A DNA stretch of 23,866 bases, from positions 1-23,866 of the forward strand of contig JBLYYE010000049.1 in NCBI GenBank assembly GCA_048549915.1, given 5' to 3'. The stretch is from LSUCC0057 sp048549915. GTDB lineage: Bacteria > Pseudomonadota > Gammaproteobacteria > Pseudomonadales > Porticoccaceae. How positions within the stretch are numbered: the stretch's first letter is position 1; each line of letters begins with the position of its first letter. The notes beneath the pieces are model-generated. The model saw only the letters and a program-made list of their open reading frames with translations. It did not search any database and was not told the DNA's origin. This document shows positions 14,313 to 21,057 of this stretch, piece after piece. The position numbers were made by a program, and so were the translations under genes.

Positions 14313-14768
14313 TTACACAATTGCTTTTTGTAATAATGCCACGAGCTGACTGCGCTCGGCATCACTCAAATGGTCGAAACAGGCCGACTCATATTGATTG
14401 GCGATCGGTATTAATTGATCGAGTAGGTATTGGCCTGCTGGAGTGAGCTCTACTCTGACAGAGCGGCGGTTATCTGGCGCCCTCTCCCTTAACAACAAAC
14501 CCTCTGTCGCCAATCTATCGAGCGCTTTACTTAGCGTTGGTTGCGCCAATAATACTCGCTTCGCCAACTCACCTACAGAGACTGAGCCAGACTGCAGCGA
14601 AGCGATAATACGCCATGTCGATACCGATACGTCCATGGCCGAGAGCTGGCGGTGAAAGCCACTGCTTATCCTGTGGCTGGCACGTGCCAACAGATAGGCG
14701 AGATAGCGGTCAATAAAACTACCCGACTGTTGTTTCAACGGTGATTTAGATAACGGTTTAGCAGCCAT
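14313..14768 (-). CDS. MarR-family transcriptional regulator of the catabolic divergon
   Basis: The protein has 151 residues. The winged helix is VSVSTWRIIASLQSGSVSVGELAKRVLLAQPTLSKALDRLATEGLLLRERAPDNRRSVRVELTPAGQYLLDQL, with the DNRR wing. Helices at both ends form the dimer. ATG 14768 is chosen because AGGTG lies 6 bases upstream; a GTG at 14777 would add three residues. The gene is divergent from the acyl-CoA ligase operon, and its promoter shares a dyad with that operon's promoter. The rubredoxin-reductase fusion starts 42 bases after its stop on the same strand, so the two are probably co-transcribed. Repression relieved by an acyl-CoA or aromatic acid is a reasonable guess. Confidence 0.92.
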   Translation of the reverse strand: MAAKPLSKSPLKQQSGSFIDRYLAYLLARASHRISSGFHRQLSAMDVSVSTWRIIASLQSGSVSVGELAKRVLLAQPTLSKALDRLATEGLLLRERAPDNRRSVRVELTPAGQYLLDQLIPIANQYESACFDHLSDAERSQLVALLQKAIV

Positions 14769-14796
14769 ACAGCACACCTAAAAAAATGTTCTAGTC

Positions 14797-14844
14797 ACTA
14801 TAGAGCAATTAGTTTAATTGTAAACTTATTCTTATTCATATAAT
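14797..14844. promoter_or_regulatory. Shared operator and divergent promoters of the catabolic cluster
   Basis: A dyad AGTTTA (14811-14816), ATTG, TAAACT (14821-14826) extends to 10 of 11 paired bases (14807-14830). On the minus strand TTTACA (14819-14824), a 16-base spacer and TATAGT (14797-14802) make a promoter for the MarR gene, with its -35 inside the dyad. On the plus strand a perfect TATAAT (14839-14844) lies about 80 bases before the ligase start; the best -35 (TTGTAA, 14818-14823) is at a short 15-base spacing and also overlaps the dyad. A MarR dimer bound here could repress both directions. Confidence 0.6.
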
Positions 14845-14924
14845 CTATTCGCTATGTTTTCTCAGCTCCTTGCGCGGCATACTACGGCTACTGTTTTGAG
14901 CATCTCTAAATTAAGGATTCCTGC

Positions 14925-16538
14925 ATGAGTACGGTCTATCAAGAGTTCCATCGATCGGTTCAACGCTATGGCGAACGGCCTTTTTTGCATATTCCTCACA
15001 GTGCGGCGGCGAGCTACAGCGATCAATCGATCGACTATACCTATGCGCAGATGGATGTTGAGGTGAATCGTGCTGCTCAAATCTACTGCAGCGCAGGTTA
15101 CGGCTGCGGCCACCGGTTGGGGGTGCTACTTGAGAATCGCGCCGATTTTTTTATCCACTGGTTGGCTCTCAACCAGCTAGGTGTCAGCGTAGTGCCGCTC
15201 AATGGCGAGATGCAGCCCGACGAACTGGCCTACTTGATTGAGCACAGTGAAATTGAAAGTGTCGTAGCACTGACACACAAGCACAGCCTATTAGAGAGCG
15301 CCAACCAGCTACTGGCTACAGCCATCGCCGTGGTATCCCCTGAGCAGTTGGGCGCACTTGCCCAGCCAAGCCAAGCCGCGCAAGCACAACAACCCAACAG
15401 TGACTCAGAGTGTGCGCTGCTGTATACCTCGGGCAGCACGGGCAAGCCCAAGGGATGCATACTCAATAACGAGTACTTCACCGCCTTTGGCGCATGGTAT
15501 CGCGATGCCGGTGGTTTATGTGCACTTGAAGCGGGTGTGGAACGCTTGTTGACCCCGCTACCTCTGGTGCATATGAACGCGATGGCGGTATCTACCATGG
15601 GGATGCTAATGAGCGGTGGCTGTGTGATTCAGCTCGACCGGTTTCACCCTAAAAGCTGGTGGCAGAGTGTTCGCGACTCTGGGGCAACCGCAATCCATTA
15701 CCTCGGCGTACTGCCGGCTATTTTGCTTAATATGCCGACCAGTGCAGATGACAACTTTTCCGGCCAAGTCAAGTTTGGTTTTGGCGCGGGAGTTAACCCC
15801 AAACACCACGCTGCGTTTGAGCAGCGTTTTGGTTTCCCGCTGCTAGAGGCCTGGGCCATGACTGAGTCAGGTTGCGGTGGCACAGTGATTGCGAACCACG
15901 AACCGCGCCATGTCGGCAGCTGCTGCTTTGGCAAGCCATCGAGTGCGGTGGAGTATAAATTGGTCGATGAGCAGCGTTGCGAAGTTGCCACAGGGGAACC
16001 GGGCGAACTGCTAGTGAGAGCAGCTGGCGACAACCCCCGCTACGGTTTTTTTGCCGGCTACCTTAAAAACCCCGAGGCGACCGCCGAGGCGTGGCAAGAT
16101 GGCTGGCTCAATACTGGCGATGTAGTGCGCGCTGGCAGTGATGGCATGCTCTATTTTGTCGACCGGCGAAAAAATGTCATCCGTCGCTCTGGAGAGAATA
16201 TTTCGGCACTGGAGGTTGAGGCGGCACTGGCAGAGCAACCTGAAATCGACCTAGTAATCGCAGCACCGGTACCCGATGATATCCGCGGTGACGAGGTGAT
16301 GGCACTGATAATTCCCGCCGCTGGTGTGCAACCCAGCCAAGCTTTGGCGGAAAAAATTGTCCAGCGCGCCCTGCACAGTTTGGTCTACTTCAAGGTGCCG
16401 GGGTACGTCGGCTTTGTCAGCGAACTGCCGATGACCGCCTCACAGAAGCCGCGCCGCGCAGAGATTAAAGCCCTCGCCCAGCAGCTCCACACCAGTGGTG
16501 ACTGTTTTGACACCTGTAGCTTAAAAAAGCGCCAATAA
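14925..16538 (+). CDS. AMP-forming acyl-CoA ligase
   Basis: The protein has 537 residues of the ANL adenylating superfamily. Motifs are the P-loop LLYTSGSTGKPKG (165-177), the acyl-pocket AWAMTESGCGG (309-319), WLNTGD (394-399), RRKNVIRRSGENIS (414-427) and a C-terminal catalytic lysine in ASQKPRR (K508). It would activate a carboxylic acid with ATP and CoA to the CoA thioester. Overall layout is like crotonobetaine/carnitine-CoA ligases and many aromatic or short-chain acid ligases; the substrate cannot be read from sequence. AAGGA is 7 bases before the ATG. It is the first gene of a plus-strand operon that continues to the symporter. Confidence 0.93.
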   Translation: MSTVYQEFHRSVQRYGERPFLHIPHSAAASYSDQSIDYTYAQMDVEVNRAAQIYCSAGYGCGHRLGVLLENRADFFIHWLALNQLGVSVVPLNGEMQPDELAYLIEHSEIESVVALTHKHSLLESANQLLATAIAVVSPEQLGALAQPSQAAQAQQPNSDSECALLYTSGSTGKPKGCILNNEYFTAFGAWYRDAGGLCALEAGVERLLTPLPLVHMNAMAVSTMGMLMSGGCVIQLDRFHPKSWWQSVRDSGATAIHYLGVLPAILLNMPTSADDNFSGQVKFGFGAGVNPKHHAAFEQRFGFPLLEAWAMTESGCGGTVIANHEPRHVGSCCFGKPSSAVEYKLVDEQRCEVATGEPGELLVRAAGDNPRYGFFAGYLKNPEATAEAWQDGWLNTGDVVRAGSDGMLYFVDRRKNVIRRSGENISALEVEAALAEQPEIDLVIAAPVPDDIRGDEVMALIIPAAGVQPSQALAEKIVQRALHSLVYFKVPGYVGFVSELPMTASQKPRRAEIKALAQQLHTSGDCFDTCSLKKRQ

Positions 16539-16550
16539 CGGATAGCCATT

Positions 16551-17726
16551 ATGAGTCAACCACAAGATTACAGCGGTGTCGTACTCACCACCCCGGTGAG
16601 CTACGGCTACACCAAACAGAGCGATAAACCAGCGCACTGGTATATTGGCAGTGTGCTGCGCGAACTCTGTCAGAATGCGGGGATAAAAAAACAGGATGTG
16701 GATGGCGCCGCGTTTTCGAGTTTTGGTTTAGCCCCCGATAGCGTCAGCTTTTTAACTCAACACTACAACATCACCTTGCGTTGGCTAGAGCAGCTGCCGT
16801 TTGGTGGTGCCTCTGGGGTGATTGCGTTGCGTCGCGCTGCGCGCGCTGTGCAGTGCGGCGATGCCGAAATCGTTGCCTGTATGGGTGGCGACACCGCAGC
16901 AAAAGGTAGCTTCCGCGATTTGGTGGCAGACTTTTCGCGGTTTAGCAACAGCGCCGCCTACCCGTACGGCGCCGCCGGTCCCAATGCGCCGTTTGCATTG
17001 ATCACCGCGGCCTATATGCAACGCTACAAGGTTAGCCGAGAAGACTTTGGCCAGTTAGCTGTGGCGCAACGTTACAACGCCCAGCATTACCCTACAGCGC
17101 TGCTCGGCGACAAAACATTGACTATGCAAGAGTACTTGGCGGCGCGCCCAATTGCCGAACCACTGCACCTGTTTGACTGTGTCATGCCATGCGCCGGTGG
17201 TGAAGGCTTTTTGGTGATGAGCGAACAGCGTGCGCGCGACCTCAAGCTGCCCTTTGTCACTATCGCCGCCGCCGATGAGCGCCACAACGCTTTTGCCGAG
17301 GACCCCATACAACTGCGCAGCGGCTGGAGTGAATTTGCTGACGGGCTATACCAACGCGCGGCACTCGCCCCCAGTGATATCGACCTGGTGCAGACCTACG
17401 ATGACTACCCGGTTATCAGCGCCCTGCAGTTGGAGGGATTAGGTTTTTTTGCCGAGGGGGGATTCAGTAATTTCATTACTCAAACAGCGACTACCTTTAA
17501 TGGCGACGGCTTGCCCCACAACACCTCGGGCGGACAGTTATCTGGTGGCCAAGCGGGCTCCGCGGCCGGTTATTTAGGCGTGGTTGAGAGCATTCGCCAA
17601 CTGACTGGAAGCGCCGCAGCTAATCAAGTGGCCAACGCCGAACACGCTATGGTGAGCGGTTACGGCATGATCAACTACGATCGCGGGCTCTGCTCTACCG
17701 CCTGCATACTCAGCCGAGGTAGCTAA
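16551..17726 (+). CDS. Thiolase-like protein without the catalytic cysteine
   Basis: The protein has 391 residues with a thiolase fold in the SCP2-thiolase-like group. At the nucleophile loop the usual (C)ASG is QLPFGGASG (82-89), with Gly86 where Cys is expected. The late GHPxGATG motif is SGGQAGSAAG (331-340), with Gln334 instead of His. The region LVQTYDDYPVISALQLEGLGFF (279-300) is rich in Tyr and Asp. The gene is next to a DUF35 zinc/OB-fold gene, one base away. Such pairs include the Ltp2/ChsH2 retro-aldolase of steroid side-chain breakdown and the BbsA/BbsB thiolase of benzylsuccinate breakdown. Loss of Cys and His favours aldolase-like C-C cleavage over a Claisen thiolase, by inference. 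Confidence 0.85.
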   Translation: MSQPQDYSGVVLTTPVSYGYTKQSDKPAHWYIGSVLRELCQNAGIKKQDVDGAAFSSFGLAPDSVSFLTQHYNITLRWLEQLPFGGASGVIALRRAARAVQCGDAEIVACMGGDTAAKGSFRDLVADFSRFSNSAAYPYGAAGPNAPFALITAAYMQRYKVSREDFGQLAVAQRYNAQHYPTALLGDKTLTMQEYLAARPIAEPLHLFDCVMPCAGGEGFLVMSEQRARDLKLPFVTIAAADERHNAFAEDPIQLRSGWSEFADGLYQRAALAPSDIDLVQTYDDYPVISALQLEGLGFFAEGGFSNFITQTATTFNGDGLPHNTSGGQLSGGQAGSAAGYLGVVESIRQLTGSAAANQVANAEHAMVSGYGMINYDRGLCSTACILSRGS

Positions 17727-17727
17727 C

Positions 17728-18129
17728 ATGAATAATTTTGTCGCACATACAGTGCTGCCTTTAGCGGCCGAACAACCAAGTGCCACCCTCAAACTGCAGC
17801 AGTGTGGCAGCTGCCAAGCAGTAAATTACCCGGCACGCGACCTCTGCGGTGAATGTTTGGCCGATGAGCTCAGTTGGCAGCCGCAGTCGGGGCTCGGCAG
17901 ACTATTGGCCGTCTCTACCCTTCACTACTCTTTGGAGCCGGCTCTACACAGCGAGTTGCCGATCACTATAGGCTCCATCAAATTAGCTGCAGGGCCGGTG
18001 GTGATCGCCTACCTACAGCAGACCGAGGTGACTATTGGCGACAGCCTCGAGGTGAGCATAGGCCGCGACAGCTCTGCCAATGCTGTACTGATTGCCACCC
18101 CTTACCCCAGTACCTCAAAGGAGTTTTGA
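17728..18129 (+). CDS. DUF35 OB-fold/zinc-ribbon partner protein
   Basis: The protein has 133 residues. The zinc ribbon is QQCGSCQAVNYPARDLCGECLADELSW, with two CxxC pairs. The OB-fold follows: GLGRLLAVSTLHYSLEPALHSELPITIGSIKLAAGPVVIAYLQQTEVTIGDSLEVS. DUF35 proteins bind an SCP2-type thiolase-like subunit and are required for its activity, with the OB-fold near the CoA site. The ATG is one base after the thiolase stop, so equimolar expression with that gene is expected. The Zn cysteines are intact. Confidence 0.92.
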   Translation: MNNFVAHTVLPLAAEQPSATLKLQQCGSCQAVNYPARDLCGECLADELSWQPQSGLGRLLAVSTLHYSLEPALHSELPITIGSIKLAAGPVVIAYLQQTEVTIGDSLEVSIGRDSSANAVLIATPYPSTSKEF

Positions 18130-18131
18130 AA

Positions 18132-18869
18132 ATGGCTGACAGAGAACAGCGCACGGCAGTAGTCACCGGGGGCAGCACTGGCATAGGTGCCAGTATCTGC
18201 CAACACTTACTGGACGCAGGCCTCGAGGTGATCAATTTATCGCGGCGGGCGGCCAGTTTTCACCACCCGCGGCTGCACAATATCAGTGTCGACCTGGCCG
18301 ATCGCCAAGCGACCGCCGCAGTCGCCTCAGAGATTGCCAAACAACATCAGGTGACGGTTTTGGTGCACAACGCCGGGCTGATTCGCGCAGCGTTAATTGA
18401 AGAGGTGAAGTTAGACGACTTAAGTTATCTCACCGAGGTTCACTTAGCGGCGGTGATTGCATTGACCCAGGCGTTTTTGCCAGCCATGAAGAGCGTTGGC
18501 CACGGCCGTATTGTCAATGTTACCTCACGCGCCGCGCTCGGCTTGCAAACTCGCAGCAACTATTCGGCCACCAAGGCCGGCATGATCGGCTTAACCCGCA
18601 CGCTGGCACTGGAGTTGGCCGAGCACGGCGTTACCGTCAATGCAGTAGCGCCGGGGCCGATTGCCGAGACCGAAATGTTTGAGGCGGCGATACCCAAGGC
18701 GAGTGACAAAGAGGCGCAGGTGGCGGCCTCTATACCGGTCGGCCGGCTCGGCAACCCCAGCGACGTTGCCCGCGCCATTACTTTTTTATGTGACAGTGAC
18801 AACAGCTTTATTACTGGCCAGACCCTGTTTGTCTGCGGCGGTGCCAGCGTTGGCTCGCTGACACTATAA
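18132..18869 (+). CDS. Short-chain dehydrogenase/reductase (SDR)
   Basis: The protein has 245 residues, the classical SDR size. The cofactor motif is VTGGSTGIGASI (11-22), the structural motif NAG is at 80-82, and the catalytic triad is Ser132, Tyr144 and Lys148 (VTSRAALGLQTRSNYSATKAG). The C-terminus has RLGNPSDVARAITFL...FITGQTLFVCGG. It is FabG-like in layout; in an operon of this type it would oxidise a 3-hydroxyacyl-CoA or a cis-dihydrodiol. Start ATG 18132 is preceded by AAAGGAG at 8 bases. A much longer open frame in the same phase reaches back into the DUF35 gene, but this ATG fits the conserved N-terminus. The start is two bases after the DUF35 stop. Confidence 0.95.
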   Translation: MADREQRTAVVTGGSTGIGASICQHLLDAGLEVINLSRRAASFHHPRLHNISVDLADRQATAAVASEIAKQHQVTVLVHNAGLIRAALIEEVKLDDLSYLTEVHLAAVIALTQAFLPAMKSVGHGRIVNVTSRAALGLQTRSNYSATKAGMIGLTRTLALELAEHGVTVNAVAPGPIAETEMFEAAIPKASDKEAQVAASIPVGRLGNPSDVARAITFLCDSDNSFITGQTLFVCGGASVGSLTL

Positions 18870-18897
18870 CAACTGCTCAGGCAGAGGAGATTTAACT

Positions 18898-20262
18898 ATG
18901 ATCGAAATTTTTGATCCCAACACACACCAGCCCGACGATGCCCAACTAGCTTCGCTAGTGCAGCCAACTAAGTTGCACCGCCGCCTCTATATCGACGAGC
19001 AGATCTTCGAGTTAGAGATGCAGCGCATCTGGGGTGAGGCGTGGATTTTTATTGGCCATGAAAGCCAAGTCAAAAACCCCGGCGATTACTACACCACGCA
19101 GATCAATCACCGCATACCAGTAATTCTGGTCCGCGATCGCAGCGGCGCTGTCAACGTACTGCACAACCGCTGTGCGCACAAAGGGGCCAAGTTAGTCGAT
19201 ACTGTCGAGGGCAATGCGCGCGCGTTTCGCTGCTGCTACCACGGCTGGACATTTAACACCGATGGCAGCCTGCTAAAAATTCCCAACGAATCGGGCTACG
19301 AGGGCACTGGATTTAATATCCAAGATCCCAGTAATAACCTGCAAAAAGTCCGCAGCGCCAGCCATCGCGGTTTTGTCTTTGCCACCCTCAGCGACACAGC
19401 ACCAGAGCTAAATGAGTGGCTGGGGGGAGCGCGCGAAGTGCTCGACAACCTGTGCGATCGCGCCCCTGCCGGCGAAGTTGAAGTGGCCGGAGGGGTGCTG
19501 CGCTACGAACACGACTGCAACTGGAAACTGTTTTTAGAAAATCTTAACGACACCATGCACCCGATGGTGACACACCAGTCGGTCGTGCAAGCGGCTGAGG
19601 ATTATATCGCCACACTGCCACCCGAGGCCTCAGACCAGCGCGCTGAAGCAGAAATCATCCCACCGTTTGGCGCCTCTTACGAAAATTTTGAAGATGCCGG
19701 CATTACCGGCTTCGCCTATGGTCACCATTACGATGGCGGCAAAACCAGTATCCATGCCAACTACAGCGTCAACCCAGACTATTGGGCGGCAATGCTCTCT
19801 AGCTATGGCGAACAGCGCAGCAAGGAGATTCTCTCATTCAATACCCACAACACGCTCTATTACCCCTCGGTGACTATTAAAAGTGCCGTGCAGAATATTC
19901 GTGTCGTGCGCCCTGTCGCAGTCGATAAATGCATTATCGAGACTTGGTCATTTCGTTTGAAAGGGGCACCCGATGAGATGTTGCAGCGCACTCTGCTCTA
20001 TTCGCGGTTAATTAACTCTTCGGCCTCGATGGTCGGCCCCGATGACCTAGAGGCCTACAGCCGCATTCAAGATGGCCTGCAATCAAATGGCAGTGACTGG
20101 GTGGAGATGCACCGCCAGTTCAACCGCGACAAGCAACTCGCCGACCGCACCGTCGGCGGTGGCACCAGCGATTTAGATATGCGCACCCAATATCAAGCGT
20201 GGCAGGCCTACATGGGCAAGCTCGCTCACCATATTCCCACCGGAGGCGTTAGCGATGAGTGA
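18898..20262 (+). CDS. Rieske non-heme iron oxygenase, alpha subunit
   Basis: The protein has 454 residues. The N-terminal Rieske domain has NRCAHKGAKL and FRCCYHGWTF, giving C92, H94, C112 and H115 as the 2Fe-2S ligands. The catalytic domain has ENLNDTMHPMVTHQS, with D218 bridging between centres and the mononuclear iron ligands H221 and H226. The form resembles the anthranilate/salicylate-type ring-hydroxylating oxygenases and is not the KshA or naphthalene type. It adds one or two oxygen atoms to an aromatic ring. GAGGAG precedes the ATG. The beta-subunit gene overlaps by 8 bases. No ferredoxin or conventional reductase gene lies in the operon. Confidence 0.95.
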   Translation: MIEIFDPNTHQPDDAQLASLVQPTKLHRRLYIDEQIFELEMQRIWGEAWIFIGHESQVKNPGDYYTTQINHRIPVILVRDRSGAVNVLHNRCAHKGAKLVDTVEGNARAFRCCYHGWTFNTDGSLLKIPNESGYEGTGFNIQDPSNNLQKVRSASHRGFVFATLSDTAPELNEWLGGAREVLDNLCDRAPAGEVEVAGGVLRYEHDCNWKLFLENLNDTMHPMVTHQSVVQAAEDYIATLPPEASDQRAEAEIIPPFGASYENFEDAGITGFAYGHHYDGGKTSIHANYSVNPDYWAAMLSSYGEQRSKEILSFNTHNTLYYPSVTIKSAVQNIRVVRPVAVDKCIIETWSFRLKGAPDEMLQRTLLYSRLINSSASMVGPDDLEAYSRIQDGLQSNGSDWVEMHRQFNRDKQLADRTVGGGTSDLDMRTQYQAWQAYMGKLAHHIPTGGVSDE

Positions 20263-20740
20263 TCAAACCCCAGACTTGCGCGCTATCGAGACGTTTCTTT
20301 ACGACGAGGCCAACCTGCTAGACAACCCCGATCTCGACCGCTGGATAGAGCTCTACAGCGAAGACGCCACCTACTGGATGCCGGTATTGCACGACCAACA
20401 AGACCCGCTCAACCACATCTCAATTTTTTACGACGATCGCGTGATGATGGAGGTGCGCCGACGCAATTTTGTCCACCCGCGCGCAGCCAGCAAAGATCAT
20501 GCAGTGCGAGCTTCGCATATTATCGGTAATGTGCGCTGTTCTGGGAGCAATGAACAGGGTGATCTTGTGGTTACCTCAAACTTTCAATGTGTGCTCTACT
20601 ACCGTCGCGAGCAACGCCTCTATGCGGGTACTTACCTGCATCATTTGATCCAAAGCGATAAAGGATTTAAGATCCGCCAAAAAAAAGTGAATCTAATTAA
20701 CTGTGACGCGCCTCAGAAGACTCTAACCATCTATCTGTAG
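20255..20740 (+). CDS. Ring-hydroxylating oxygenase, beta subunit
   Basis: The protein has 161 residues of the small-subunit fold (NTF2-like). Recognisable stretches are FLYDEANLLDNPDLDRWIELYSEDATYWMPV, HISIFYDDRVMMEVRRRNFVHPRAASKDHAVRASHIIGNVRC and TYLHHLIQSDKGFKIRQKKVNLINCDAP. The beta subunit stabilises the alpha3beta3 hexamer and is not catalytic. The start lies 8 bases inside the alpha gene, so translation is coupled. Together with the alpha subunit it forms a complete terminal oxygenase. Confidence 0.95.
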   Translation: MSDQTPDLRAIETFLYDEANLLDNPDLDRWIELYSEDATYWMPVLHDQQDPLNHISIFYDDRVMMEVRRRNFVHPRAASKDHAVRASHIIGNVRCSGSNEQGDLVVTSNFQCVLYYRREQRLYAGTYLHHLIQSDKGFKIRQKKVNLINCDAPQKTLTIYL

Positions 20741-20759
20741 CCGTCAACGAGGCAACACC

Positions 20760-21005
20760 ATGAACGATGAGAAACAACTACAACAACGCCGCCGAGATAT
20801 TGCTGCCAATGTTCGTCAACGGTTTTTATTTACCGGTATTTTTTTAATCCTCTATTCCTCTGTGGTTCTACTCTATACAGAGAGTGGCGCCTGGCTGAGC
20901 CAGCCTTTTTTCAGCGATTACATCAGCGGGGCTGTGTGGTTGATAGCCGCCCTGATTGTGGTTTTTATCGCGCTGGAGAAATTTTTCTTGCACCTGCGCA
21001 AATAG
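20760..21005 (+). CDS. Small two-helix membrane protein (DUF485-like)
   Basis: The protein has 81 residues. It has a charged N-terminus (about 20 residues), a first hydrophobic helix FLFTGIFLILYSSVVLLYT (22-40), a short loop, and a second helix SGAVWLIAALIVVFIALEKFFL. Layout and position match the small inner-membrane proteins found just before sodium:solute symporter genes (DUF485). The exact family is uncertain from sequence alone. It lies 52 bases before the symporter and 19 bases after the beta subunit, so it is probably co-transcribed. It may aid assembly or activity of the transporter. Confidence 0.75.
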   Translation: MNDEKQLQQRRRDIAANVRQRFLFTGIFLILYSSVVLLYTESGAWLSQPFFSDYISGAVWLIAALIVVFIALEKFFLHLRK

Positions 21006-21057
21006 ACCCGTTTAACTGGCAAGCAGCCCAACCCATTCATCTAGCAGAGATTCTGTC

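Noticed and set aside
17874..18131. Upstream extension of the SDR reading frame by 86 codons
   Set aside because: It overlaps the DUF35 coding region out of phase and has no family similarity. ATG 18132 has AAAGGAG upstream and starts the conserved Rossmann fold.
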